Shown: positions 11,259-22,648 of the stretch, piece by piece
How the letters are laid out: every line of letters starts with the position of its first letter
Numbering within the stretch: position 1 is the stretch's first letter
DNA from: Strobilurus pachycystidiatus
Lineage: Eukaryota > Basidiomycota > Agaricomycetes > Agaricales > Physalacriaceae
DNA length: 64,000 nt
Reading direction: 5' to 3'
Assembly (NCBI GenBank): GCA_019915135.1
Contig: JAHLMK010000011.1
Coordinates: 248,001-312,000, forward strand
The notes under the pieces: generated by a model
Told to the model about the DNA's origin: nothing
Database searches by the model: none
What the model saw: only the letters and a program-made list of their open reading frames with translations
Translations under genes and position numbers: made by a program

Positions 11259-13229
11259 TCAGCTCCAGGCCACCCGGCACATGGGACACGTCTGACTCCT
11301 CGCTACCCACCTTGAAATGCACTTATGATGAAAGCAGTGCCGACATATTTTCCCAACCACGCCCTGATCCCCTTCCTTGAACTGCGTCAAGCATATCCCA
11401 CACCGGTCCACGGCCACACCGGCCAAAACGAGCTTCAATTTCACTCGACCGTCCTTTGTCACTCTGCGCCTCTCAACCGACACCAACTCCGACTCAATGG
11501 GCGGGGGATGGGGTGGGTTTTGGGGAGGTGGACACGCCACCAGAGGCGCCTGCCCCGGGCCCATGATCTCGGATAAGAGCAGTAGGGCCTTCAAGGTCGT
11601 GTTGGTGAGCCCAGTGCAGAGGCGAGTGTGAAGAAGTAGGAGGGCTCACGTCATAGTTCGTCCCGTTCTCTGCGCCAGAGTCATCCGCTTCAAGCGTGGA
11701 CAAGAGCAGGTCGAGATCTGTGAACTGGGCAGAACGTGGCGATGGCACGGATATTGGTGTCTGTTCGTCGAGGTCAATAAGAACGCCCTCGGGACATCGA
11801 ATTCGTCTGACGTGGATGGGCGCCTGAGCAGTAGGGACACCGGTCGGTCGTGGTGGTAGTGGGCGACCAGGGTAGTGATGCCTCGTCGGTGTAACCGATG
11901 AGGATGCGGATGCAGGTGATGAAGGAGGAATAGGTGAGGTCGAGAGTCTGTGCACATACGGTCTTGCTGGCCGAGTAGAAGACTGCTCCGTGGGCATAGC
12001 AGGAGGGGTGGGTGTTCTGTTTGGGGACGGCGTCTGGTGCTGTAACGGAGAGGGCAAGCTGTGTGGGGGCTGTGTTGCTGCTGGACGCGGCTCAAGGGAA
12101 ATTTCAAATGGATCCGAGGCCGGAGACTGGGTGGGAGATCTCGCTCCACCGGTTGCTCGGCGCGGCGGTGGTGGTGGTGGTGGCGGTCGACGCACTTTGG
12201 GAGTCGCAGGAGGCAAGGACTCTGTACTAGCAGAAGGAATCCTCTCCTCAGGAGAGGGAATGGGAGAGATGGGAGACGCCAATGTAGGGGACGATGGCAA
12301 AGTCACAGACTCCATGGCAGACAACAGGCTGACGGGCCGTTCGGACTCAAGGACCTCCCAAGACTCGAGAGTCTCGCGACTGCGAGACCGTTCTTTCCCT
12401 TTTGAGAACAGCTTTCGCCCCAATGGGCTCTCACTGCGCGACGAGGGCGGTAGTGACAGCGCATTCGTTCTCAAAGACGTTGTGCTTTTGAAGAATGAAG
12501 TGTTGCGGTATGGAAGAGAATTTGTTGATGGGGAGGCAGGCTTGTGGGACAGCAACCGGAAGGGGGACAGCGATAGATGGCGTGCCCGACTTGCAGATGG
12601 CGCATGCTCTGTCTCTTCGTCGTCTGAGTCTAGTAAGGCTCGCATACGAGGACTGACACTGCGCTCTTGCTCTGGAAGAGCAGAAGTCGGGGTCGGCGCT
12701 GTCGCAGACCGCCATCGGCTGCGTCTACGAATGGGCTCGTTTTCCACAGGCACTGTGGCCATATCGATTATTTCCAGAGATTCGTCCGAGTCAACAGGCG
12801 ATGTAGGAGGCGGCGTGAATGCCATCGGCAGGGTGGTGACACTGGGGCAGACAGACAGCGGCGGCGTGGATATGGCCTCGAGGAAGGATGGCGGTGGGTA
12901 GTCGGGTATGCTGAGCTCTGCCAGGCAGGTGAGCCAGGCAGCACGGCCGAGGAAGTGGGCGGGAACATACCGTCATCGTCGCGCTCGCGTGGTCGGGCGG
13001 ACACTGGCCTCGTCTCCCTGGACACGGGCTGCTTGCGTGGGGATATAATGAGCATGCTGACGGCGTCGTTATCTCTGCGCGGCTCAGGCCTGCGCTGATG
13101 AGCCGACTTGGATGCGGGTTTCAGCATTCGATTCCGGCCAGCGTTGTCGAGTGGAATGGGGCTAACCGCGCTCATGGCCTGGGGATAAGGACTGATATGG
13201 GCTGCGTCCGCAACTCTCTGGGGTGACAT
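11259..13229 (-). CDS. RING-H2 finger protein with long disordered N-terminus (putative E3 ubiquitin ligase)
   Basis: Exons 13229-12971, 12917-11650 and 11588-11259 join in frame to 618 residues. The first 480 or so residues are Ser/Pro/Arg-rich and low complexity, with an eight-proline run encoded by a GGT-type microsatellite at about 12162-12187 and short motifs such as LPDYPPPSFLEAISTPP. The C-terminus carries the finger: CGIC, 15 residues, CRHCFHHKC (C-x-H-x2-H-x2-C), then TCPMC, ending RVAWS. The ligand order is RING-H2, typical of E3 ligases that recruit an E2 enzyme. The second intron was chosen because it alone joins TNYD to ALLLLSEIMG and keeps the finger in frame. No transmembrane segment is visible. 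The substrate is unknown. Confidence 0.85.
12162..12187 (+). repeat. GGT trinucleotide microsatellite inside RING gene
   Basis: About eight near-perfect GGT/GGC units on the plus strand; on the coding (minus) strand they give an uninterrupted proline run. Such tracts vary in length between strains. Confidence 0.8.
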
Positions 13230-13748
13230 GGTCGCTGGCGATGGCGGTTGGCGTCAAGGAGGGCACGCTCATCGTGCATGTCGTGCAAGAGTGATGAAGT
13301 CATCTTTGGTGTTGTTTAGCCCGCAAGCTGCCTCGGAATCACACTTCTAAGTTCTAATCTAGATGCCTGCGCGCAATAATGAGCGATGCAAATTGCCGCG
13401 TTGTTGACGCGACGCCTTCCGATGCAAGCAGGGGCACTGCATCCAGGTACTGAAGGCGCACTAGAGGCTAGATAATGACAAGTAAAGCACCCGAGTCAAC
13501 TCTTCCACGCACAACTTCAACCAACTGCCAGTGCGTCGTGCGTTGTGCAGGCCGTGTGCGCCACACCGTCTGCACGGACGCCCTTGAGTGACCGGCTGTG
13601 CCGTCGGCGCTTGATATTGGCATATCACGATGACCGAGTGTCTTATCTGTGCCGGTTGCAGATGGTCCTGACTGATTCAGCGTCTTCATAAGCACAAACC
13701 ACGCAGAAACACAAGTTCGCAGCGTGTCTCCTCCTCTGACCTACGGCC
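13230..13748. promoter_or_regulatory. Divergent intergenic region between RING gene and aminotransferase
   Basis: 519 bases between two divergent start codons, so both 5' UTRs and promoters must lie here. No specific element could be assigned and no gene was seen. Confidence 0.45.
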
Positions 13749-16031
13749 ATGTACTCTGAGAAACGCGCAGACGCTATCGACCTCTCCCACCATCTCTCAG
13801 ATGTCTCCAAGAATCGGGTCCTTTCTCCTCTCAAAGGCATGCAGAAGTACATGAGGCCGGGCCTCATCCAAATGGCAGGAGGTATGTGTCATTTCATGAT
13901 GGCGCGCGAAATCCATCTTGATTTCGGTTCCAAGGGACCCCTCACGCGGACTATTTCCCATTCGCCACGCTCTCCGGGGATGTCTTGGCGTACAACAGTT
14001 ATCCTCTCACGACCTCTCCATCTTCGTCGTTTTCCTGGTTCTGGAAACTCTTCGGCGCAGGCAAAGAGAAGACTGAGACTATCGCCGTTCCGAAATGGCC
14101 TGCTCAGCCCGGCGACCTGAACCTCGCCCAATTGCTCCAATACAGTTGGTGTTGTATTCCACGTCGGAACCACGTCTGACTCATGCCCGCGCTCAGGTCC
14201 CGCGACTGGTGATTCTCATCTTGCTCAAATTATCACAGAATTCTCCACCAAGGTGTTTCAACCTGGCTACAAGAACTTCACCACTCTTGTATCCGCCGGA
14301 AACACCGATGGATGGGGCAAAGCAGTTCTCACCCTCTTGAACCCCGGCGAAGGTTTCCTTGCCTGCGAATGGACCTATCCTAGCGCGTTGGCTGTGATTA
14401 GGCTCCCTTACCTTCTGTATGATGACACTCAATCCGTTTTATAGTCCGCCAAGCCGTGGGATATCCAGCCCGTTCCCGTTGGTATAGATGGCCAAGGGAT
14501 GAGCAGTGTTTCGTTGAGAGAGACTTTGGCCAACTGGGACGAAGCAGCCCGAGGAATGAAACGGTAAGCAGGCATCGTGTATTCAGTTGGCCGCTCCTGA
14601 ATTCCATAGACCTCACGTCATGTATATCGTTCCTATCGGTCAGAATCCTACAGGTGCTGTATGTCATGTACCGCGCGTGTCTGCGCAACTATGGTACTGA
14701 TAAGTGTCTGTCTAGACCATGCCATACCAGCGCAAGAAAGAGATCTATGATATATGTGTCGAGTTCGGTGTGTGAGCTGCCCTTACCCGAGAAAGGGCTA
14801 TACCTCACACACCAATTTTAGACGTTATCATTGTCGAGGATGACCCATACTATTTTCTCCAGGAGGGTGAGTACACGCCGAAGGAATCTCGTGCGGAGGT
14901 TACCGAGGAGTCGGATGAGGAGAAATTCATTGCGTCGTTGTCGCCTAGTTTCTTGAAGTACGCCTTTCTTGAGAGACACGTGTTAGTTACTAACCCCGAG
15001 TTTGATTAGATTGGACTATCAAGGTCGTGTTATCCGCCTCGACACGTTCTCCAAGGTAATATACATTGATAGCTCGCCGTGGTAAAGGGCCGATCTAATA
15101 CTCCGCGACAGACCATCGCCCCTGGCTGCCGTTTGGGTTGGTTCACATGCAACCCCTTGTTTGCAGAGCGCTTGGAGCGAGCCGGAGAGACCAGTACTCA
15201 GTCGCCTTGTGGTTTCGGTCAGGTACTGTCCTTGGGAACATGTTGCGGGCTTGATCGCATACTTACGGTATGCGCAGGCTATGGTCACTGCACTTCTCTT
15301 GCGCTGGCACTATGAGGGATACATAAGGTGGCTGCAAGGTATGTTTACGTGCTCTGTCTGGCTCCGATTGTCACGTCCCATGAATAGCACTCCGTCTCCA
15401 ATACAAGCAACGCAGAGACACTTTCATCGATTGCTTGGCGGATGAGTTCCATCTGGACATGGATCTGGAGACCCGTTATACTGGCCATCGTGAGGGTGCG
15501 CGGGTGTACAACGCATCGTTGAAGACCAAGAGCCTTTTTAGCGAGAAGTTCACAGTGGCGGAATCGAAGCCCATCTTCTCCTTTGTTCCTCCTTCGTCTG
15601 GCATGTTCGTCTGGGTCAGTTGACACTCATCACTTCTTCGTCACACTTCGTTATTCACTTTGGTCGTAGATGAAACTCCACCTAGAGGACTTCGTCACTT
15701 CATCCAGCTCCGGTGTAGGTGCTAAGCAATTGGAGATGAATCTCTGGGTCAAGCTCGCCGAAGCTGGTATCTTGTTCGCTCCCGGTAAGCACATGTCATC
15801 CTTGGTCAACATCTTCTGATTCATTGCAAGGCAACTCGTTCTTTGCTACTGGATTCACTGACGAAATGCACGGTGACAGTCATTTCCGCGTCTCCTTCAG
15901 CAGCGCTTCGGTATGTTTCTATCAAAACAGAGGCGCGTGACAGACTGCTGACCTGTTCACAGGTGGAGGAAATGAAGCAAGCGTCGTCAACCTTTGCTAA
16001 GGTTCTCAGGAAGTTTGTCAAGGATCTGTAG
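13749..16031 (+). CDS. PLP-dependent aminotransferase, aromatic/2-aminoadipate type (Aro8-like)
   Basis: Fold-type I transaminase of the group that includes Aro8/Aro9 and kynurenine/2-aminoadipate aminotransferases. The ATG at 13749 starts MYSEKRADAIDLSHHLS, then RVLSPLKGMQKYMRPGLIQM. Across introns come LAQIITEFSTKVFQPGY, TLVSAGNTDGWGKAVLTLL, PHVMYIVPIGQNPTG (substrate-loop NPTG), VIIVEDDPYYFL (Asp binding the PLP ring nitrogen), RLDTFSKTIAPGCRLGWFTC (SK, the Schiff-base lysine), then PIFSFVPPSSGMFVWMKLHL and FRVSFSSASVEEMKQAS. The stop is at 16029-16031. About ten short introns; no disruption found. Family is certain; the exact amino acid specificity is inferred. Confidence 0.92.
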
Positions 16032-16326
16032 ATGTTATATTCTGCCCTCGTAGTAGACGATGCAAGGTGTAGTTTATACATGTCTTCACGCGGAGAGAGG
16101 CTTTGCAATCCAACACCCGGTGCCCTGATACTTAGGAAAACCCTTGACCACAGCACGGAGTTAAGGTTGAGGGTAGACTGATCTCCATTAAGTTCCAGAA
16201 GCTGCCAACCTTATATCGCGCTACAACCTCGTTGCCCACAACCCAGCACCTTGCACAGCAAGTTCCGGTGCATCAATAAATCAAGCAATGCTTCTGGCTC
16301 TGTAACATCATCACTGCTCAACTACC

Positions 16327-17394
16327 ATGACTGCTGTATGTTCGCCCTTGACTGTCCTCGATCGCCTGTCCTAAGTTCATATCTCTCCTCAGGCAGCGAA
16401 ACTCGGAAGCGTCAATCCCGACGGGTCCCTCACGAGAATACAGCTACACTTCATTGCAGAGTTGGCTGGAGAAGCCGAGCGGTATGACGGTGCGCTCGTT
16501 CAGTCTATGAACAGTCAAGTATAGAATCCTGACAACAATTCACAGACGTTACCGCCAATCTGAAGAAGATCATTCGCCAATACGGGCCCAATCTTTCCAT
16601 AGACGAGCGTAACCTACTCTCGGTCGCCTACAAGAACTTGACGAACAATCTACGGAGTAGTTGGCGCATTGTTGATACACTGGAGAAGATGCAAGCGAAC
16701 CGTGCGCCGAATATGACGAGACAGCTATCTTTGATTCGGTCACAGCGCGAGAAGATCGAGAACGAACTGGCGAACGTTTGCAAGGATATCGTCGAGCTGT
16801 TGGACAAGAAACTCATTCCGGGCGCGAAACCTGGCGAAGCCCGCGTGTTCTACATCAAGATGTAACAGCCTCTCTATTTATGCTGACGCTTGACGCTCAT
16901 CAATAATCACAGGAAAGGCGATTACTATCGCTACCTTGCAGAGTTTGCGCACCAGAAGGACCGAAGCGACTACGCAGAGAAGTCGCTGAATGCTTATAAA
17001 GTGGCGTATATGCTCGCTCTCAGCGTCCTCGAGCCGGCCCACCCGACGCGTCTTGGGCTGGCACTGAACTTTTCGGTCTTCTATCACGGTACGTATAGAC
17101 GCGCCACGCCTTCCTGCTTTGCCCCCTCTTATTCTCGTGCATCAGATGTCCGTCAGAGTCCTGAGCGCGCCTGTCACCTCGCCAAGAGCGCGCTTGATGA
17201 CGCCGTATCGACTTTCAAGCAGGATGCATCGGGCACGTGTATCGTCACCGGCACAACACGCGATTCTCTCATGATTCTCCAGCTTTTGCGGGACGATCTC
17301 ATCTTGTGGTCATCTGAGATGCTCGAAGCTGGTAAGTCCGTATATAATTCTTTGGTAGATGATCTGACAAGAAATGCTAGAAACCCAACAGTGA
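16327..17394 (+). CDS. 14-3-3 protein
   Basis: Phosphopeptide-binding dimeric adaptor. Six exons (16327-16335, 16393-16489, 16546-16861, 16913-17088, 17146-17331, 17381-17394) join to 265 residues. Visible blocks: LTRIQLHFIAELAGEAERYD, ERNLLSVAYKN, RSSWRIVDTLEKM, KLIPGAKPGEARVFYIKMKG, YYRYLAEFAHQKDRSDYAEK, HPTRLGLALNFSVFYHD, SPERACHLAKSALDDAV, LMILQLLRDDLILWSSEM and the short tail LEAETQQ. Groove residues equivalent to human zeta Lys49, Arg56, Arg127-Tyr128 and Asn173 are kept, so ligand binding should be intact. Elsewhere it is more divergent than typical fungal Bmh proteins, and the acidic tail is short. It may be a second, faster-evolving paralogue. It is convergent with deoxyhypusine synthase. 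Confidence 0.93.
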
Positions 17395-17822
17395 TTCGAA
17401 CACTTTCCTCCGAGTCCTCCACCACCACATTGTATGTCTTCAATATGTATTGTATGCTTCTGTCTGTCACACAGCTATCCATGAACTTGTATCGTGCATC
17501 GATATACGTACAAACGTTGCAACAACGAGGATTCGGCAAACCTCACTGGCGTCTGAGCCGAACCGGGCAACGTTTTGAAAGGTGATGGGGAGATCCTGTT
17601 TCTACTCGATGTTCAGCAATGTGTCCGTGTGGAGAAGAAGCATCGCGTTTAAAGGTGCTGGACCGTGAGTTTTTCGTCAAGAGGGAGTATCTCGACGCGT
17701 GGTCATCTGAAATGCGCTCGAGTCTGACGCGTTACGTCTGATACTCATCTCCCGCATTCTATGTTCTACAATTGGCTATCTACTTCTGGTACTTCACATA
17801 CATCTATCCCGGTGACCTTCAC
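17395..17822. repeat. Convergent spacer holding a relic duplication of both gene ends
   Basis: Between the 14-3-3 and deoxyhypusine synthase stops. A minus-strand copy of the DHS last exon sits at about 17507-17554 (35 of 48 bases match 17845-17892, ungapped, counted by hand). A plus-strand copy of the 14-3-3 WSSEM region sits near 17690-17725 (GTGGTCATCTGA at 17699-17710 repeats 17306-17317). The order A-end, D-relic, A-relic, D-end is that of an eroded tandem duplication. Confidence 0.6.
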
Positions 17823-19161
17823 TCATGACTGCGCCTCCCTATCCCGCGCAAACGTTGCAGCAACGAGGAGAGGGAACACCAATGTGGCGTCGGCAAACAC
17901 CTGCACCGCACAAAGTTGTTGTAAGCGGACGGGGAGACGGTATAGAGTAGATCACTCGCTTTTACAGACTCTGACCCGGCACGAATCTTACCCCAAGAGA
18001 TGGCCTCATCCGGTCGAGCGCCAGAGTCCGAACCGTCGAATTCTTGCCCAGTGTTCTGAGAGTAGAAGGTAAGTAGGGCGCTCGGTGAAGGGCGGAGGGT
18101 ACAAACGATGTAGACTGAATAATCTGCTCCGTTGCGCTTTGATAGATGTCAGACTTGTACACCAAGAGGCACCGAGAACGCACTATGAGCATGGCATTGG
18201 CAATCTGATGTTTACAGACGCCACCACCAAGGATGATCATCCCAGCCTTCCTCGACTTTCTTGATCGCTCATTGAGTTCACGAATGTCTTGCACGATATC
18301 AAGAACAAGACCGGGATTCTTGAAAGAGTGGAAATATATCATGTCCCCAATCGACCCGTCAGTGAGAGCAGGACAAAAGACTGGGATATCGTTCTGAACC
18401 GAACATCTCAGATTCCGTATAAGGTGATGATGAAAAAAATCGCTATATTCACTTTGTACGCCCAGTAATACACAGACTCTTCGTTGTTAATCTCCTTCCC
18501 AAGTCTCCGAATGAACGAGCTGGGCGACCAGACTTGTCCGCTCTCTTTCTGCTCCGCAAGCATGGCATCCAGTATGGGAGTCAGCCAGTCTTCGAATTTG
18601 CAGTAGTTGTCGTTGGGTACGATGAGGTTTCCGATGCGGTTCATGCCCTTTTTGCGGAGATCGGCGCCATCGAGGTTGAAGTCGGCCAGGTATGTCTTGC
18701 CTAGGCATTTTATGAAGTCTTCCTCGATGCCGCCGGCGGTGGTGACGATAGCGGAGACGTGCTTGTGCTTTACGAGATGGAGAATGACTTCACGAAGGCC
18801 AGACGAGATCAGGTTGGACGTGTATCCAAGAAAGACGTTGCATTTGACTTGACTTCGAGCCTCTTGCGATCTAAACTCGTCGGATTCGTCATCGGCGACA
18901 GGCTCGTCTGAGAGACGCCATTTGCGCTGTCCGGTGATCAGTACACAGGGCCAGGAAATGATAGCGACGGACCATTTTGTTGGTGATTTCGATTGCTTTT
19001 CCAAGGCTGTTTGCTTGAAACCCGATGCGCTCATAGCTGGCGATGAAGTCCTGCAACGAAAGCGGATTCTCAAAGTTTGGCCCTTGGACAGACACCGCCT
19101 CATCGGGAATGGGCTCGGACGGCTGGAGAACTGCGGCGGAGGCGCCTGTTGGGACCGACAT
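17823..19161 (-). CDS. DYS1: Deoxyhypusine synthase
   Basis: Transfers the aminobutyl group of spermidine to a lysine of eIF5A, the first step of hypusine formation. The start (19159-19161) gives [20 protein letters not shown], then [19 protein letters not shown]. Core blocks: [91 protein letters not shown] and [20 protein letters not shown]. Small exons then give [40 protein letters not shown] (the SWGK lysine is the enzyme-intermediate residue of this family) and [17 protein letters not shown], stop at 17823-17825. The last introns were placed by these matches. It looks complete. Confidence 0.93.
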
Positions 19162-19740
19162 GAGAGGAGAAAGAAAAAGTTATGTAACAGTCACAGCTAC
19201 TGTGTGATCAAAAATCATAATTGATCTGATAATTCGACAACGCGTACCAGTAGCAACTGAGTAAGTCATGGTGTCGACTGTCCTAGCTACCTATCTTCGA
19301 TGGTCCTGTGGGAACCAATACTGTGCGAGTGGCGGCACAACGGAAACTAGCCGGCCCGGAGGAGGAGAACGGAAATGATCCAGACTCCTCTGTCCGCACA
19401 CGCGACGGGACGCGACGGTGAAAAGAGAAAGACTGGTGGGTACGCGCATGATACGCGACATAAACTCAGAGTGCAGAAGGCGTGTTTCGGCATGTACCGA
19501 CAGTTGGTTGGATGTCGCGTCCGGCTCTCCATCTGCAGTCAATTGCTGCTCTGACCCGTGTTGCATTCATCGAGGAGCCCCGCAATGCTTGGGCCCCGAG
19601 TTCTCCCGTAACGGTATTGCGGGGAAGCTATACTGGCCACACGTGATATCTCGCTCCCAGCTTATAACGCTCCGGAACACGGAAAATCCACCACAGCAAC
19701 GACGTCGACAGAGCCAGCGAACCAGCGCCACACTTCTGCC
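19162..19740. promoter_or_regulatory. Divergent promoter region between DHS and FBPase
   Basis: 579 bases between two divergent start codons. It must carry both promoters. I could not assign a specific binding site, and no gene is supported. Confidence 0.45.
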
Positions 19741-21042
19741 ATGTCCAACGAAGAGCCCCCCTCCACCGACCTCATCACCCTCACTCGGTCTGCACTCTTT
19801 CTCTCGTCCGATCCACGTCGTCTCACGCCTTCTCCAGCCATGTTCTCAACGACCAGTACCGTCTTGGCGCTGCCGCCACAGGCGATCTCACTCTGCTGTT
19901 GACCGCCATCCAGGTCACATCCAAATTCATCGCGACCAACGTCCGCAAGGCCCGCCTTATCAACCTGTACGTCGTCGTCTGTTCATTGCCTAATGAGCTC
20001 ACACGGCCACAACTAGCGTCGGACTCGCAGGAGAGACCAATGTCCAGGGCGAGGACCAGAAGAAACTCGACGTTCTCTCCAATGACATCATGGTCAATGC
20101 CCTGCGCGCCTCTGGCAAGACCGCTGTGCTCGTCTCCGAAGAGCTTGAAGACGCCATCATCATCGAGGAGAAACACCGCGGACGGTACTGTGTTGTATTC
20201 GACCCTCTGGACGGCAGCAGCAACATTGACGCGGGTGTCAATATTGGAACCATCTTCGGCATATACAAAGTGGTACGCGGTATATCCCCTTCCGCTGTCC
20301 TCTCGCCAGTACTAACCAGGCACGTCCAGCGTAGCGAGGGATCGGCTTCAATCGAAGATGTCCTGCGCCCGGGAAGTGAGATGGTAGCGGCCGGCTACAC
20401 AATGTGAGCACTTCTCGCGCGTCTGGACCGTGTCAACCCCCGGCTCACGACAAGCGCCAGGTATGGCTCATCGGCAAACTTGGTTCTCTCAACTGGCAAT
20501 GGGGTCGACGGCTATACACTCGACCCGTCATTGGGAGAGTTCATTCTCACACATCCTGATGTACGCCCCGTTCCCCATCTGATTATTACCCCGCATTCAC
20601 TGATCTGTATTCCCAGATCCAAATACCTACGCGCGGCAAGATCTACTCGTTCAACGAGGGAAATGCCATGTACTTCCACTCTCCAGTCACCGCCTATCTC
20701 AAATCTATCAAGTACCCCGCAAGTGGCAAGTCGCCCTACAGCGCTCGGTATATAGGTTCCATGGTCGCTGATGTTCATCGAACGCTACTTTATGGTGGCA
20801 TTTTCGGTTATCCCAGCGACAAGAAGACCAAGAGCGGGAAGCTGAGGCTGCTGTACGAGGCGTTTCCGATGGCGTTCTTGACTGAGCAGGCTGGTGGTGT
20901 TGCGACGACGGGAACCGGCCGCATTCTGGACATTGTACCAAAGAGCATTCACGAGCGTTGCCCTGTCTTCTTGGGAAGCAAAGACGATGTTGAGGATCTT
21001 CTTAAATTTTACAAGGATGCCTCTTTGGTCGAGTCAAGCTAG
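19741..21042 (+). CDS. FBP1: Fructose-1,6-bisphosphatase
   Basis: Gluconeogenic Mg2+-dependent phosphatase of the cytosol. Exon 1 (ATG 19741) reads [16 protein letters not shown], spliced to [20 protein letters not shown]. Then [71 protein letters not shown] (metal and active-site signature), [69 protein letters not shown] and [18 protein letters not shown]. Five introns, the first after residue 16. Stop TAG at 21040-21042. Residue matches cover the whole length, so the gene appears functional. Glucose repression is usual in fungi, but no site for it was identified here. Confidence 0.96.
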
Positions 21043-21179
21043 ATGATCATAGGAACTACTCAAGTGTATTTTATCTAATGCGTGTATGGAATTGAATTGG
21101 TGGCGAGAGATAGAATGCAATTTAGCACCGGCCCGGATACCGGCGCTTTAGGCTTGCTTCAGCACCATCAGCAGCATTG

Positions 21180-22416
21180 ATGTTGAGCGTAGTATGTATC
21201 CTTCTCTGATAGAGACTACGTCTTGACCAACATACAGGAGAAACCAAAGCCGCAACGCAAGGCTCGCCGACAGATCGTCGGTGACGACGACGACTCGGAT
21301 GGCGCATCACCCCAAATAGCACGTGTTGCGGCGCGCCCAAGGGCCCCATCCACCTCGCGCCTTGCATCTTCAGACGACGAACGACCCAAGGCGTCGACAA
21401 GCAAGCCGAAAAAGTCAAAGAAACGGAAACTCGACGTCGAGGAGGAGGATGACTACGAAGTCGACATCGAAGACCTCGCCGACGACCTGGCCACAGTCGC
21501 GCCTGAATTGAACTTTGACGACGAATCTGACTACTCGGATGATGAAGCGCCTGCTAGAGCGAAGAAGGCGTCCGGAAAGGGCAAGGCGGCGGCAAAGCCT
21601 GCAGCGAAAGGCGGGAAGGGGAAAGCTAAACCCAAAGCGCCCGACAAGCCCATTCCGATGAAGGACGAGCGCAAAGTCCCAGCAAAGCCCGCTGTGGCGC
21701 CGCCGCCTGCTAAGCGGCTGAAGGCTGCTGCGAATGGGGACGGGACGCGCACCTCGACTACGAGTCCGCACTCTGCCAAAGATGACCCTCCCCCTGCACC
21801 GACACCGGCCAAGAAGAAGCTCCCGCCCATCAAGAAAATTCCAATGGACCGACATCCTACCCTCGGGGCACGGGTTACCACGCAAATGAACCATCTGCAC
21901 TCGAAGACGTCTGACGTGAACTTGATGGATTCAGAGATTTATGGGCAGTTGTTTACCAAGACTGTGAGCACTAGCTCGTCCACATGATGCCTAGTGTACT
22001 CACACGCTCTCAGCCTGGCAACAACACGCCACGTTCTGGTCTTAGTCGTGCAGACGAGAGGAAAATCGAGATTGCAAAGGCGCGAGAGGAAGCTAGAGCG
22101 AAGCGAGAAATGGAATCGGTGAGTGCGACTTTCGCATCTGAGCACTGTGCAACCCCTTGACGCGATGCGGTAGACGCAATATTTCAACCTACAAGCCGAC
22201 ATGGAGAAAGTGTTGTACTTTGAGGAGGGCCTTCGGGCGCGCAAGAGCAATGTTGTCTATCCTAACATCCTGGGTGCGAAGTGGAAGGAGGAGTATGATC
22301 GTGCTATACGGCATCGGAATCATGCCAATGGGATTGGCGTCATTCCGCCTGAGGCGAGGAGGCCTGCTATTGCACCACCACCACCACCAGCTGAGAGGGA
22401 GGAAGGGGAGATGTGA
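21180..22416 (+). CDS. Unrecognised charged, probably nuclear protein (360 aa)
   Basis: Exons 21180-21188, 21238-21963, 22014-22118 and 22174-22416 join in frame to 360 residues. The first exon codes only MLS. The N-terminal two thirds is low complexity: acidic runs (VGDDDDSDGAS, VEEEDDYEVDIEDLADDL) alternate with Lys/Ala/Pro-rich stretches (KPKKSKKRKLDV, GKGKAAAKPAAKGGKGKAKP), including a good nuclear-localisation candidate. The folded part appears to be the C-terminal 120 residues: HPTLGARVTTQMNHLHSK, VNLMDSEIYGQLFTKT, RKIEIAKAREEARAKREME, LQADMEKVLYFEEGLRARKS, VVYPNILGAKWKEEYDRAIR, then a Pro-rich tail. I do not recognise the family. It starts only 137 bases after the FBP1 stop. Confidence 0.75.
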
Positions 22417-22648
22417 AGCTTGATGGCAAGCTTCGCGCTCGCGTGTCGACGTAGAGCAGTCGATGTTGTACTCTTATGTCGATTGACAGATTCTCGACCA
22501 GGTCTTGGAAGATAAACGAGGTGTCTTCGAGAGGACAATATTCAGGAGAGTTGGACTGTACGTGCCATAAAGGGTGCCTCGAAGGGAAAGTACGTGTCAT
22601 TACAACTCTAGATCTTGTACAAACAGATTACATTTTGATGTATACATC

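Noticed and set aside
11990..12901. 303-codon plus-strand reading over the RING gene
   Set aside because: Antisense of a Ser/Pro-rich disordered region; no family match and the RING frame is clearly the coding one.
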